Positions 8,881-16,782 of a stretch of DNA of 64,000 bases are shown here, one piece after another (within the stretch, counting starts at the first letter, position 1; each line of letters begins with the position of its first letter). Both the position numbers and the translations under genes were made by a program. The stretch covers positions 2,046,001 to 2,110,000 of the forward strand of contig OW818690.1 in the NCBI GenBank assembly GCA_942493315.1. Direction: 5' to 3'. Origin of the DNA: UBA5429 sp942493315. Its GTDB lineage: Bacteria > Bacteroidota > Bacteroidia > Bacteroidales > WCHB1-69. The notes under the pieces are model-generated. The model worked only from the letters and a program-made list of their open reading frames with translations. It was not told where the DNA came from and did no database searches.

Positions 8881-9459
8881 TTAGTTTTTTCTTGTCAAAA
8901 TTCTTCTTCTTATTCTACTCAATGTTTCCGGTTTCATCCTCAAATAACTCGCAATTTGATGTTGTGGAACTCTTTGGATCAGATCGGGTCTTGTCTCTAA
9001 AAGATTCAAATAACGTTCTTCAGGAGTGGCTAATTTGAATTCTGTATGGGAATCTTGAAATTTTGCCATTAAAATTTCCGCCATTTTATTGTTAAAAGTC
9101 ACTAAAATGGGATATTTATGGTACATCTCTTTTTCAAATTCAGGAGTTCCAAAACTAACTATAGTATCTTCCGTACACTCTAATGTGATATTTGATGGAA
9201 TTTTCTTTCCGTAAATGGATAGAAGGACAACTTGTTCTTCTGTAAAAAAATCAGTAGTAATCTCTTCTCCGTTTTTTAAACAGTAAGCTCTGATACAACC
9301 CTTCAAAATGAAGTAACATTCATTACAAAAATGTCCCTCTTTAAGTAATACGGTTCCTTTTTTATACCGTCTGATCATTGCACTCTCCTGAATTGCAAAA
9401 ATAAATTCATCAGTCAGAGTTACATATTTCGAAAGTGCTTCTAATAAATCACGATCCAT
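8881..9459 (-). CDS. Crp/Fnr family transcriptional regulator (first of a tandem pair)
   Basis: A 192-residue paralogue of the next gene downstream. The effector domain covers about residues 10-125 (GTVLLKEGHFCNECYFILKG, AYCLKNGEEITTDFFTE), and the DNA-binding end contains QIASYLRMKPETLSRIRRRI. The two proteins share the stretch ATPEERYLNLL-xxRPDLIQRVPQ almost exactly, and have near-identical recognition helices, so they may bind related operators and cross-regulate. Both are shorter than E. coli Crp (209 residues), as usual for this Bacteroidota group. The target genes cannot be read from the sequence. Confidence 0.88.
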   Translation of the reverse strand: MDRDLLEALSKYVTLTDEFIFAIQESAMIRRYKKGTVLLKEGHFCNECYFILKGCIRAYCLKNGEEITTDFFTEEQVVLLSIYGKKIPSNITLECTEDTIVSFGTPEFEKEMYHKYPILVTFNNKMAEILMAKFQDSHTEFKLATPEERYLNLLETRPDLIQRVPQHQIASYLRMKPETLSRIRRRILTRKN

Positions 9460-9496
9460 AACGATTTAATTTAATTACTATCGATCCATCTAAAAT

Positions 9497-11017
9497 CTAT
9501 TCAAATTTAATTTTATTGATAAAATAGACAGATCTGGTTTGCTTGAATTTGATGTTTCCTGTTTCATTTTTGATCTTTTGAGTACCGTAAGCAATAAAAT
9601 AATTATCGTACCAAAAGATGATATCGGAAAAAGAGTATTTAGTTTCATCACCTGAATGATTGGTTTCAATCTCTTCGGTCTGAGTGTCTGACAAGATATT
9701 TCCTTCATGATCAAGTGCTTTAGTATGTACCTTATTATAACTAGTATATACCATTTTAATCATGTTTTGATCATGAGCAGTTATCGATATAAATTTTTTT
9801 AAATAAAACGGTTTATAAGTACCCCACATTTCAAAAATCTGATCCCATAACATGTTCCCTTCCTTATCAAATTTACAAAGCATTGCATGAGTATATTGAT
9901 ATCCATCAAATTCCGTGTAGGTTTGAATTGAGGTGACAGGAGTTCCATTTATAAATGTTGTTGTTGTGTATGAGTGAGTTATATAAGTTGGATAAAAGCC
10001 TTCTCCTAATAATAAATAACCATCTTGATCGGCTATAACATCATGTGTAAGCAAGCGATAATTTAATGTAAACACTTTACCTTTTTTTTCCAATTTTGCC
10101 TTTTTTTTCTCTAACTTTTCTTGTTTCTTTTCAGGTAAATATTTTAAAAAATTAACCATTTTGGCATATTCATGAAATTTGATAAAGTTAACCTGATCAT
10201 TTTCTACAAGACAGAAAAAAACTCCTTCAGAAGTATGATGATGATCAATCGAATAAGTTCCGGTGAAAACATATTTATTTTCTTCAATTTGTGATGCAGA
10301 TATCTCTATTAAAATATTATTGTTCTGAGGCGTAAGATTAATTTTATTCAGATATTCAGCATTTTCATTAAATCGGAAAGCATAACTTTCAGAATGTTTT
10401 TTATCGACCTCACCATTGATATAAATAAAGATCTCTTTTGATTTTTCCATTACCTGAAGTTTGAATATCTCGCATTTTTTAGGTTTAATATGTGCTAAAG
10501 ATACAGGTAACATTTTTAAAGTTCCAGATTTCCAATTAATAGCAAAAACAACTGGATCATTTTTAATAACTCCCCGTACATAAGCATAATATCCCAGTAC
10601 GACCATCTCATCAAAATCAAATTTTTTGGGTAATTTTCCATGAACTTTAGTGATCTCCATTGATTCTGCTTCAACACTAATTAAAGCAAAATTTCCATGT
10701 CTGTCTGAGTATATGGAATGATCTCTTTCCGTTGTAGTGTAATTTAAACGGGGATCTAAGTCTTCATCAATTTTGACAGTGACTTCTCTTTCTGATTGTA
10801 AATAGGTGTTAAATTTTTCAAATTTCCATTCGGTCAGATCATCATCAGAATCATTTTTTTTGGAAGACAAAATAAAACCCTCTTCTCCAAAAATTTTGAT
10901 TTCCTCCCTGGAATAACCATCTTTTAATTGTATTTCTATTCTATCCTCATAAGTTAATTGTGATATTCCGGTTGATACAACCAAGAACAAACTCCATAAT
11001 AAAAACCACTTTTTCAT
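9497..11017 (-). CDS. Large secreted protein of unknown function
   Basis: A 506-residue protein with a signal peptide (WSLFLVVSTGISQ) and no membrane anchor or sorting domain. The mature part is beta-rich with recurring strand-turn units such as GNFALISVEAESMEITKVHG, YYAYVRGVIKNDPVVFAINW and HAMLCKFDKEGNMLWDQIF, which suggests a propeller-like fold. A short charged helix (EKKQEKLEKKKAKLEKKGK, near residue 305) interrupts it. I do not recognise the family. It lies between the Crp pair and the CxxCH lipoprotein, on the same strand as both, with a clear gap on each side. Confidence 0.6.
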   Translation of the reverse strand: MKKWFLLWSLFLVVSTGISQLTYEDRIEIQLKDGYSREEIKIFGEEGFILSSKKNDSDDDLTEWKFEKFNTYLQSEREVTVKIDEDLDPRLNYTTTERDHSIYSDRHGNFALISVEAESMEITKVHGKLPKKFDFDEMVVLGYYAYVRGVIKNDPVVFAINWKSGTLKMLPVSLAHIKPKKCEIFKLQVMEKSKEIFIYINGEVDKKHSESYAFRFNENAEYLNKINLTPQNNNILIEISASQIEENKYVFTGTYSIDHHHTSEGVFFCLVENDQVNFIKFHEYAKMVNFLKYLPEKKQEKLEKKKAKLEKKGKVFTLNYRLLTHDVIADQDGYLLLGEGFYPTYITHSYTTTTFINGTPVTSIQTYTEFDGYQYTHAMLCKFDKEGNMLWDQIFEMWGTYKPFYLKKFISITAHDQNMIKMVYTSYNKVHTKALDHEGNILSDTQTEEIETNHSGDETKYSFSDIIFWYDNYFIAYGTQKIKNETGNIKFKQTRSVYFINKIKFE

Positions 11018-11054
11018 ATTATTTCTCTTTATTATTTTATTTTTTTCAATTATT

Positions 11055-11125
11055 ATGCCACAAATTCACAAACTCTAAATGAATAAATTATTCATTATTC
11101 ATTATTCACTATTCACTATTCACTA
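11055..11125. repeat. Word array: GCCACAAATTCAC module plus ATTCATT/ATTCACT heptamers
   Basis: A short ATGCCACAAATTCAC module (11055-11072) is followed, after a spacer, by a heptamer array of ATTCATT changing to ATTCACT (11088-11125). The last unit overlaps the stop codon (TAG, 11123-11125) of the minus-strand lipoprotein gene. Confidence 0.85.
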
Positions 11126-11578
11126 CTTAGTCCATATCCTCCCGGTATTACTGCCATGGCAGCTATTACATTGTCCCATGGAGATAGAATTTCCCATTTT
11201 TTTGGTTTCCAAATTTCCTACAACGACAGGGTATAAACCCGCTCCAAAATCGATTGCTTCAGTGGTATGAAAATTTCCTTTGGTATCCACTTCGATAGTG
11301 TGAATGAGTGTTCCTGTTCCATTAGGCCCACTATATAACTTCACAGTTGCACCAGGATAGGTATTAACTAACTGTTCGTCATAAACAGTACCGGCAGCTA
11401 CAAACCAACCCACGCCACCACCATTTTCTTTATGACATTGCATACAGTTCATGCCCATGTTATGACTTCTCTCACTTAGATATTTACTGATGTTTTTATC
11501 GTTCCCATCAGATTTACAAGAAGAAAAAATGACCATAAAAAGTCCTAAAATTACAATAAGAGTTGTTCTTGTTTTCAT
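11123..11578 (-). CDS. Lipoprotein with two CxxCH heme-binding-type motifs (paralogue 1)
   Basis: The 151-residue protein has a lipoprotein signal (MVIFSSCKSDG, Cys near residue 20), a first CxxCH in NCMQCHKENG near residue 46 and a second in GQCNSCHGSNTG near the end. Two CxxCH sites suggest covalent binding of two hemes at the membrane surface, although nothing else proves it. Between them is a small beta domain (PGATVKLYSGPNGTGTLIHT) like a carboxypeptidase-regulatory fold. The paralogue at 14084-14539 has the same length and the same ending, IWTK. The stop codon lies inside a heptamer array. Confidence 0.7.
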   Translation of the reverse strand: MKTRTTLIVILGLFMVIFSSCKSDGNDKNISKYLSERSHNMGMNCMQCHKENGGGVGWFVAAGTVYDEQLVNTYPGATVKLYSGPNGTGTLIHTIEVDTKGNFHTTEAIDFGAGLYPVVVGNLETKKMGNSISMGQCNSCHGSNTGRIWTK

Positions 11579-11604
11579 ACTTACAATTTTTTTAAATGAT
11601 GCGA

Positions 11605-11612
11605 CAAATATA
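11605..11612 (-). promoter_or_regulatory. Promoter -7 box TATATTTG for lipoprotein paralogue 1
   Basis: Exact TAnnTTTG match, 26 nt ahead of the start at 11578. Confidence 0.55.
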
Positions 11613-11676
11613 ATGTTTTTTTAATTAATACAATGCAAGAAATTAATGGGCTAATGTGCTAATTGGGGGAAAGGAA

Positions 11677-11921
11677 CAAGTAAGAAGTAAAAAGTAAAAA
11701 GTAAGAAGTAAGAAGTAAAAAGTAAGAAGTAAAAAGTAAGAAGTAAAAAGTAAGAAGTAAAAAGTAAGAAGTAAAAAGTAAGAAGTAAAAAGTAAAAAGT
11801 AAGAAGTAAGAAGTAAGAAGTAAAAAGTAAAAACTGATAGCTGATAGCTGATAACTGATAGCTGATAACTGATAACTGATAACTGATAACTGATAGCTGA
11901 TAACTGATAACAAATAACTGA
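11677..11921. repeat. Two adjoining heptamer arrays (AAGTAAG/AAGTAAA and CTGATAG/CTGATAA)
   Basis: About 155 bp of AAGTAAG and AAGTAAA units passes directly into about 85 bp of CTGATAG/CTGATAA units; the period stays 7 throughout. It fills the space between the promoter of lipoprotein paralogue 1 and the 3' end of crcB, beginning about 14 nt after the crcB stop. A long open frame over it is an artefact of the repeat. Confidence 0.95.
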
Positions 11922-11934
11922 TCTCTGTAATCGA

Positions 11935-12303
11935 TTATTTGAAGATTAAATATCCTAAAAAAGTTAATAAAATTCCAACGACCACGCTCAGAATGATATA
12001 GGTAAAAAAATAGGTTAAGTTTCCATCTTTTAAAAGTTGTAAACTTTCATTCGAAAAAGTGGAAAAAGTGGTGAATCCACCACAAAATCCGGTGGTTAAA
12101 AACAACCGCACTTCAGCTGACATCATGTCATATTTATTGCTGATTCCAAAAAGGATGCCAATTAAAAAACAACCCACTAAATTGATGAGTAAAGTAGATA
12201 ATGGAAATGAGGTATGAAAAGTAAGGGAAACATACTTCTGAACTAAATAACGTGTCGAACTTCCTAAAAATCCACCCAATCCTACAATCAATAATAATCT
12301 CAT
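11935..12303 (-). CDS. crcB: Fluoride ion channel CrcB (Fluc)
   Basis: A 122-residue, four-helix membrane protein of the usual Fluc length, exporting fluoride as a dual-topology dimer in the inner membrane. Signature parts are GGFLGSSTRYLVQ near the N-terminus, LINLVGCFLIGILFG, and TTGFCGGFTTFSTFSNE, the conserved GxxGGxTTFSTF motif that lines the pore. No fluoride riboswitch can be seen; the cupin gene ends 21 nt upstream on the same strand, so the two are probably cotranscribed. A large heptamer array follows the stop. Confidence 0.92.
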   Translation of the reverse strand: MRLLLIVGLGGFLGSSTRYLVQKYVSLTFHTSFPLSTLLINLVGCFLIGILFGISNKYDMMSAEVRLFLTTGFCGGFTTFSTFSNESLQLLKDGNLTYFFTYIILSVVVGILLTFLGYLIFK

Positions 12304-12324
12304 AAATATATGATATTTTAATAT

Positions 12325-12807
12325 TTATAAACACATTTGTTCAATAATTTCCTGATAATGGGGATGTTGTTTTAATAAAACCTCTTTATTTGCTAATTCA
12401 AAGTCTTCAAATTCAAATCCGGGAGCTACAATACAACTGACCAAACAATATCCAGTATTTGATTTGATACGGGCAGCAAACCAGTGATTCTTTGAAATCA
12501 CAATCTGTGGTATTTCTCCATTTTCAATATCTATTCCTAAATGATGAGTGATCAAATTTCCACTATCGTCCATTTCATAAATCTCAACCGTTTCACCTTG
12601 ATGATACAGCCAGATCTCATCCGATAAAACTTTATGAAAGTGGGATTTGTCTTTATCTTGTAGTAAATAGTAAATGGCGGTTGAGGAGTTTCTTATTTTT
12701 AGATTTTCTATTTCAATCTCCAGTGAGCCCCGATAGGTCTCCTTGTAGAAACCGCCCTCAGGATGAGGTTTTAAATCAAGAGTTTGTATAAGTTGAAGAG
12801 GATCCAT
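12325..12807 (-). CDS. Cupin superfamily protein (DUF985 / Cupin_5)
   Basis: I use the ATG at 12807 (160 residues) rather than the TTG two codons upstream. The protein starts LQLIQTLDLKPHPEGGFYKETYRG, the hallmark of the DUF985 cupins, and continues with TAIYYLLQDKDKSHFHKVLSDEIW and APGFEFEDFELA. Single-domain cupins of this group have an RmlC-like beta-barrel; the biological reaction is not established. The histidines and glutamates of the barrel (SHFHKV, DEIWLYHQGE) could hold a metal. The gene has its own promoter-like box 22 nt upstream and precedes crcB by 21 nt. Confidence 0.88.
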   Translation of the reverse strand: MDPLQLIQTLDLKPHPEGGFYKETYRGSLEIEIENLKIRNSSTAIYYLLQDKDKSHFHKVLSDEIWLYHQGETVEIYEMDDSGNLITHHLGIDIENGEIPQIVISKNHWFAARIKSNTGYCLVSCIVAPGFEFEDFELANKEVLLKQHPHYQEIIEQMCL

Positions 12808-12829
12808 AATCAATTTTCTTAATTTTTAA

Positions 12830-12837
12830 CAAAAGTA
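12830..12837 (-). promoter_or_regulatory. Promoter -7 box TACTTTTG for the cupin-crcB unit
   Basis: Exact TAnnTTTG match, 22 nt ahead of the cupin start at 12807. Confidence 0.55.
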
Positions 12838-12889
12838 TAAAAAAAGAACAACAATATTCCATGTTTGACTTATTTCTTTATTTTTTTTG

Positions 12890-12897
12890 TACATTTG
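12890..12897 (+). promoter_or_regulatory. Promoter -7 box TACATTTG for the gene at 12948
   Basis: Exact TAnnTTTG match, 50 nt ahead of the start. A TTTG at 12864-12867, 22 nt further up, could be the -33 element. Confidence 0.6.
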
Positions 12898-12947
12898 TGA
12901 GTTGATTTTATTATTAAATATAACTACATAAACTAATTTGAACTGCA

Positions 12948-13331
12948 ATGACAATCGAAGAAATAAGAGAAGAAGTACACCAATATCAGAAAGAACTGGA
13001 AACTCCTGTCCCCCTTGAGATCAATCATTGTCTGGAACGGTTATCCTATTTATCCGGTATTCATTCCAGAACGGGCTATCTATTGGCGAATGCTAAGAAA
13101 AATATGCGGATTGTGAAAGAGAGTCAACTTAATTCTTACCTGACTAAGACGAATGAACGTTATTTGTCATCCAAAATTCAAAATGCCCTTCTGGAAGGTA
13201 TTGCGATCGAAGAAACTTATTATGTTGAACTCTTAGAGAAAATGAATGTTGCTTGTTCACAACAGATGGATGTGTGTCGCACCATCATCAGCAAAGAGAA
13301 AGAGGAAATGAGGTTTGCAGGATTAAAGTAA
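12948..13331 (+). CDS. Small all-helical protein of unknown function
   Basis: A 127-residue, charged, soluble protein without signal peptide or membrane segment. It looks entirely helical (IEEIREEVHQYQKELETP, CLERLSYLSGIHSRTGYLLA, EETYYVELLEKMNVACSQQM). Its composition recalls small structural or accessory proteins of bacteriophages, but no motif settles it and there are no phage genes next to it. Codon use looks somewhat richer in GC than in its neighbours, which could mean acquisition. It has a good promoter of its own. Confidence 0.6.
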   Translation: MTIEEIREEVHQYQKELETPVPLEINHCLERLSYLSGIHSRTGYLLANAKKNMRIVKESQLNSYLTKTNERYLSSKIQNALLEGIAIEETYYVELLEKMNVACSQQMDVCRTIISKEKEEMRFAGLK

Positions 13332-13427
13332 ACGCAATAAAATAAATTTGAATGCGTTATATTGCAAACACTTTTGAAATGATAAAATAGTTTACCCCTT
13401 TCATTTATTAACCAAATTAATTGTATT

Positions 13428-14045
13428 ATGAAAAAGTATTTTCTTATTATTGTTTTGTTAGGTGTTTCCTATTCCATTTTTTCACAAACTAATATTCCTG
13501 AATCTCCTAAGAAATTTAAAATCGGGTTTTCGTTGGGGACAAACTATTCATTGTTAAAAAACAAAGGAGTGATGCCGGTTTCTCATACCATTGATAATGG
13601 ATTTGGAATGCAGTTCGGCATTTTTATGGATTATCAACCCAAATCATTCTTGATTATTTCACCAAAGATAGAATTGGGACTAAACCATGCAAATATCATA
13701 ACAAATTTAGATTTAAATCAGATCAATTATCAAGTGTATCAAAACTCTATTGATATGATGTTACACGTTCAATATCAGTTTGGAAAGGGAAAGTATGTTC
13801 CCTATATATTTGCCGGACCACATTTGAAAATGCCGTTATATGTAGCGGGTTATACCAATACTCAATATGTGACTGCACCAAATTTTGCCATCGATTTTGG
13901 ATTTGGAGTTGAGTGTAAGTTCAAATATTTCACTATTGCTCCGGAATTAAGATATTCTCTTGGTTTATCAAACGTTAATCAAAATCCATACTACACCAAT
14001 TTTAAGTATAATCAGGTCTCTTTTGCCATCAAATTCAAACCATAA
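13428..14045 (+). CDS. Outer-membrane beta-barrel protein, PorT-like fold
   Basis: The 205-residue protein has a signal peptide ending YSIFSQ and then an eight-strand type pattern: FKIGFSLGTNYSLLKN, FGMQFGIFMDYQ, FLIISPKIELGLN, DMMLHVQYQFG, VPYIFAGPHL, AIDFGFGVECKF, FTIAPELRYSLG and a last strand VSFAIKFKP. This is the usual design of the PorT / OMP_b-brl group in Bacteroidota. True PorT takes part in type IX secretion; without comparison I only assign the fold. It stands alone on the plus strand between lipoprotein genes. Confidence 0.75.
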   Translation: MKKYFLIIVLLGVSYSIFSQTNIPESPKKFKIGFSLGTNYSLLKNKGVMPVSHTIDNGFGMQFGIFMDYQPKSFLIISPKIELGLNHANIITNLDLNQINYQVYQNSIDMMLHVQYQFGKGKYVPYIFAGPHLKMPLYVAGYTNTQYVTAPNFAIDFGFGVECKFKYFTIAPELRYSLGLSNVNQNPYYTNFKYNQVSFAIKFKP

Positions 14046-14083
14046 AAGAGGGAAAACTCCCTATAATCTCTTTTCTCTATAGT

Positions 14084-14539
14084 CTATTTCGTCCAGATTT
14101 TATTGGTTGTGTTCCCATGGCAGCTATTGCATGCACCGATCGAGAGCTTACAGTTCATAGATTTACTTCCTGCATTTCCTACAACTACCGGGTGTAAACC
14201 TCCATTGAAATCAATCATCTCAGTGGTATGAAAATTTCCTTTAGTGTCCACTTCAATAGTGTAAACCAGTGTCCCTGTTCCATTAGGTCCGGTATAAAGC
14301 TTGACGGTTGCTCCGGGATAGGTATTGACCTGTAAACTGTCATATATGGTTCCGGCTATCTCAAACCAACCATCACCTGGACCATTTTCATTATGACAAT
14401 TCATACAATTCATTCCCATATTATGACTTTTTACGCTTAAATAATCACTAATATTTTTGTAGTCGCTTTCCGATGTACAGGAGTTCATGAAAAAAATTAA
14501 TGATCCAATGATTATGAAATAGATTTTTTTTGATTTCAT
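14084..14539 (-). CDS. Lipoprotein with two CxxCH heme-binding-type motifs (paralogue 2)
   Basis: I start at 14539 (151 residues) because MKSKKIYFIIIGSLIFF begins the lipoprotein signal (FFMNSCTSES); the frame extension upstream covers the promoter box. CxxCH motifs are NCMNCHNENGPG near residue 46 and GACNSCHGNTTN near the end; between them lies PGATVKLYTGPNGTGTLVYT. It matches the paralogue at 11123-11578 in length, spacing of motifs and the final IWTK, so the pair arose by duplication. A second heme-type protein with different surface loops may serve another electron partner; this is inference. Confidence 0.7.
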   Translation of the reverse strand: MKSKKIYFIIIGSLIFFMNSCTSESDYKNISDYLSVKSHNMGMNCMNCHNENGPGDGWFEIAGTIYDSLQVNTYPGATVKLYTGPNGTGTLVYTIEVDTKGNFHTTEMIDFNGGLHPVVVGNAGSKSMNCKLSIGACNSCHGNTTNKIWTK

Positions 14540-14575
14540 ACTGTGAAATAATTTTTGATTTTCAAATTTTAAGGT

Positions 14576-14584
14576 GCAAATATA
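14576..14584 (-). promoter_or_regulatory. Promoter -7 box TATATTTG for lipoprotein paralogue 2
   Basis: Exact TAnnTTTG followed by C, 36 nt ahead of the start at 14539. It also excludes the longer start at 14590. Confidence 0.6.
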
Positions 14585-14615
14585 AAACAATTTAATACCA
14601 TAAACAAATTTTTTT

Positions 14616-14623
14616 TACATTTG
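14616..14623 (+). promoter_or_regulatory. Promoter -7 box TACATTTG of a decayed gene
   Basis: Exact match followed by C, 41 nt ahead of the pseudogene start at 14665. The promoter outlived its gene. Confidence 0.5.
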
Positions 14624-14664
14624 CAAACCAATAACCACATTTATAACCATTTTTTTGACATTTT

Positions 14665-14847
14665 ATGAAATACGTTCGACGGTTTTTCGGTTTATTTTTG
14701 TTATTTTGTAGTTTTTTGATCTTACAAGCTCAAAATAAAACACTTACATTTATGCCTCATTAGATACCTCAGGCTCAGTTTGCCGGATATTATATGGCAT
14801 TAGAGAAAGGATTTTATGAAGAATTGGGACTAAAACTAAATGAATAA
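14665..14847 (+). pseudogene. Remnant of an NMT1/THI5-like ABC transporter substrate-binding protein
   Basis: The frame encodes a signal peptide (LLFCSFLILQAQ), then NKTLTFMPH, an in-frame TAG at 14761-14763, then IPQAQFAGYYMALEKGFYEE and LGLKLNE. Intact proteins of the NMT1/THI5-like family have W-x-PQAQFAGYY-x-A near the mature N-terminus; the stop stands where tryptophan (TGG) is expected, so one base change made it. After about 60 codons homology ends in an AATGAAT heptamer stretch which supplies the final stop. The rest of the family's 300-plus residues is missing. This is a dead gene cut off by a repeat. Confidence 0.75.
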
Positions 14848-14930
14848 TGAATGAAGTCCTTAGTCTTTTGTCCAAATAGAACACAGATGACACGGATGTT
14901 ACAGATTTACACTGATTTTCTTATTGTTTC
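14841..14930. repeat. Composite intergenic repeat (AATGAAT, GTCCTTA and CAGATG-type modules)
   Basis: Order on the plus strand: AATGAATAATGAATGAAG, GTCCTTAGTCTTTTGTCC, then AGAACACAGATGACACGGAT and a TTACAGATTTACACTGAT stretch. It joins the end of the pseudogene to the stop codon of the minus-strand gene at 14931. Confidence 0.85.
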
Positions 14931-15530
14931 TTAAGGCTCGATGTTTTTTATTTTTGTTAAAAGAATATAAATATTCTCCAGACTATCCATCACCATATCT
15001 AAAACATGGGTAAAGTGTTTTAATTTATATTCTTTCTGCCAAATTATTTTTCCTGTTGTGTCAATTTGTGCCATCCAAATTTTTTTCATATCAATACGTT
15101 CTCCTGCAATGATTAGAGTTTGGTTTGGTAGTTTTTTAATTGCCTCTACTCTTTTGTCTTTGAAAATTATTTCCCACTCCTTTTGAAATGTAGAATTTAA
15201 TTTGAATACACTTCCACTACTGATATGAGATTTCTCATCCATTTTGTTTTCTTGTTCAACAAACTGATGTAATTCTTCCTTAGAAAGAGTATAACTCTTT
15301 TGAGATTGCTTTGGAAATTCAATTGAAAATATAGTTGAAACTATAATTGAGCCACTATTTAAACGTACAAAACCGGTTGGTTCATAGTCCCCGATACTAA
15401 CTATGTTGTCAACACTATCACTGTAGAAAAAGTTATACTCTTCATTCACAACAGAATTGTCAAACTTTGTCTGTCCAAACGATTGGAGTGAAACCAAAAT
15501 GCAAATGATTAATGTTGAAAATTTATTCAT
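14931..15530 (-). CDS. Secreted protein of unknown function, possibly truncated
   Basis: A 199-residue protein with a signal peptide (IICILVSLQSFGQ). The C-terminal third has repeated strand units (IAGERIDMKKIWMAQIDTTG, IIWQKEYKLKHFTHVLDMVM) like those of larger propeller-type proteins in Bacteroidota. It ends abruptly after LLTKIKNIEP, exactly at a composite repeat, so it may be the 5' part of a longer gene cut by the repeat, like the pseudogene on the other side. I do not recognise the family. Promoter signals upstream are not clear. Confidence 0.5.
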   Translation of the reverse strand: MNKFSTLIICILVSLQSFGQTKFDNSVVNEEYNFFYSDSVDNIVSIGDYEPTGFVRLNSGSIIVSTIFSIEFPKQSQKSYTLSKEELHQFVEQENKMDEKSHISSGSVFKLNSTFQKEWEIIFKDKRVEAIKKLPNQTLIIAGERIDMKKIWMAQIDTTGKIIWQKEYKLKHFTHVLDMVMDSLENIYILLTKIKNIEP

Positions 15531-15564
15531 TGTTTTCTGTTTGTTTAAGCTAGTAAATCTTCAT

Positions 15565-16182
15565 CTATGGTTTATATGGGATTTCATTTGAATTTTCTTC
15601 GTATATTTTCTCTATAATATTGAATTGTTTTTCTGATAATAAAATTGCCCCAAGGTCATTTCCACTATTTATTAAGTAAAATCTCTCATTTGATTTACTT
15701 TTTTCTAATTCTTGGTTGATCTTTTTAAAAAATCTACGAGGTCCAATATCCCAAAAGCTGTAATCTGAAAGATTTTTTTCATCGAATAAAACGAACATTT
15801 CATTATTAATCATTACTTCATGAAACTTTTCGAAATTTTCTGTTGTAGAGAATGTAATTTCCAATCCCCTTTTCTTTAGAATATTTGTCAAGTCGGATTT
15901 AAAAAAATCAAATGATCCTTCTACTAATTCCTCTGCATCAATATTCACGTATCTGCATATCTCTTCTTTATAAATATTACAGTCCTTTATCAAAGATTCT
16001 CTTACTGATTCAATTTTAATTGAATCAGTATATTGTAAAAAACCACTATTTATTAATTCTAGAACAAGAGAATCCTGATTTTTAGTCTGCGAGATCGTTT
16101 TACTATCTTTACTGTTATTACAAGAACTAAAAATCATAACCAATAGTATCAAAATTCTCATGGATGTCTGTCTTTTTTGCAT
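15565..16182 (-). CDS. Lipoprotein of unknown function
   Basis: A 205-residue protein whose N-terminus gives a lipoprotein signal (LVMIFSSCNNSKD). The start could also be the ATG seven codons further in. The mature part is charged and mixed alpha/beta (SGFLQYTDSIKIESVRESLI, DIGPRRFFKKINQELEK, NSGNDLGAILLSEKQFNII) with no family motif that I know. It is followed 34 nt later by the secreted protein at 14931 on the same strand, so the two may be cotranscribed. Confidence 0.6.
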   Translation of the reverse strand: MQKRQTSMRILILLVMIFSSCNNSKDSKTISQTKNQDSLVLELINSGFLQYTDSIKIESVRESLIKDCNIYKEEICRYVNIDAEELVEGSFDFFKSDLTNILKKRGLEITFSTTENFEKFHEVMINNEMFVLFDEKNLSDYSFWDIGPRRFFKKINQELEKSKSNERFYLINSGNDLGAILLSEKQFNIIEKIYEENSNEIPYKP

Positions 16183-16274
16183 GATTTATAACTTTTTATC
16201 ACCGTTCCTATTCTATCTTTTTATCACACTCACCAACCATTATGAAGCAGATAATCTTCTGATTATATTAGGTT

Positions 16275-16283
16275 GCAAATATA
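16275..16283 (-). promoter_or_regulatory. Promoter -7 box TATATTTG for the lipoprotein at 15565
   Basis: Exact TAnnTTTG followed by C, 92 nt ahead of the start at 16182. Confidence 0.45.
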
Positions 16284-16302
16284 ACAATTTTCCATAACTC
16301 AG

Positions 16303-16725
16303 CTATGGATCTAAATGGAGAGGAATATAATATTGGACTCTTACCCATTTCCCATTTTGAATTCCGGCTTTCCATTTAGGCATTTGGGTTAATACCTCTA
16401 ATGCACTGTCCATCCAAGCTTGTTTACATTTTGGATAAGATCCATTTCCCATTAGTAGTATAGAATTGTCATCAATGCTAACTATTTTTTGAGATAGGGA
16501 TCCATCCTTTTCAACGACAAAACTAAAAATGATTTTTGTCACAAAACAATCAACATCCGGCGCTTTCAAATTGGAGTGAATAAACATTGATAATGCAGTT
16601 TCATCTCCATTAAATTGCGGCATAACTTCAACAAATGTATAAATCGTGGTATCATGATCATCGATTTGTGAAAATCCTATGAACCCATAAAAGACCAGAT
16701 ACACTATTAAAAACACTCTTTTCAT
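16303..16725 (-). CDS. TonB C-terminal-like secreted protein
   Basis: I start at 16725 (140 residues), where MKRVFLIVYLVFYGFIGFSQ is a signal peptide. The mature part opens EVMPQFNGDETALSMFIHSNLKAP and contains VTKIIFSFVVEKDGSLSQKI and MPKWKAGIQNGKWVRVQYYIP, the pattern of TonB C-terminal domains widespread in Bacteroidota (VxPxFPGG..AL..Fl..nl.yP). It lacks the N-terminal membrane anchor and proline-rich linker of a real TonB, so it cannot transduce energy alone; such stand-alone domains have no agreed role. Confidence 0.72.
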   Translation of the reverse strand: MKRVFLIVYLVFYGFIGFSQIDDHDTTIYTFVEVMPQFNGDETALSMFIHSNLKAPDVDCFVTKIIFSFVVEKDGSLSQKIVSIDDNSILLMGNGSYPKCKQAWMDSALEVLTQMPKWKAGIQNGKWVRVQYYIPLHLDP

Positions 16726-16782
16726 GAATTTGATATCAACGTGGAGAAGGTTCATTTAGTTTTTGAGGTTGTTTAAAAGAAG

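Noticed and set aside
11659..11921. Open frame of 84 codons over the heptamer array (YQLSAIS and YFLLLTS repeats)
   Set aside because: A 7-base repeat without stop in one frame always gives such frames; no promoter, no start context. The same holds for frames over 21438-21671, 26278-26526, 60623-60947 and 63573-63902.
11935..12330. Fluoride riboswitch before crcB
   Set aside because: Only 21 nt separate crcB from the cupin gene and no pseudoknot-like pattern is visible.
13338..13365. TATATTGC as promoter of the beta-barrel gene at 13428
   Set aside because: One T short of the TAnnTTTG box; not listed as a promoter.
14045..14084. GGGAAAACTCCC hairpin as a terminator between convergent genes
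   Set aside because: Stem of only four to five pairs and no clean T run; too weak to list.
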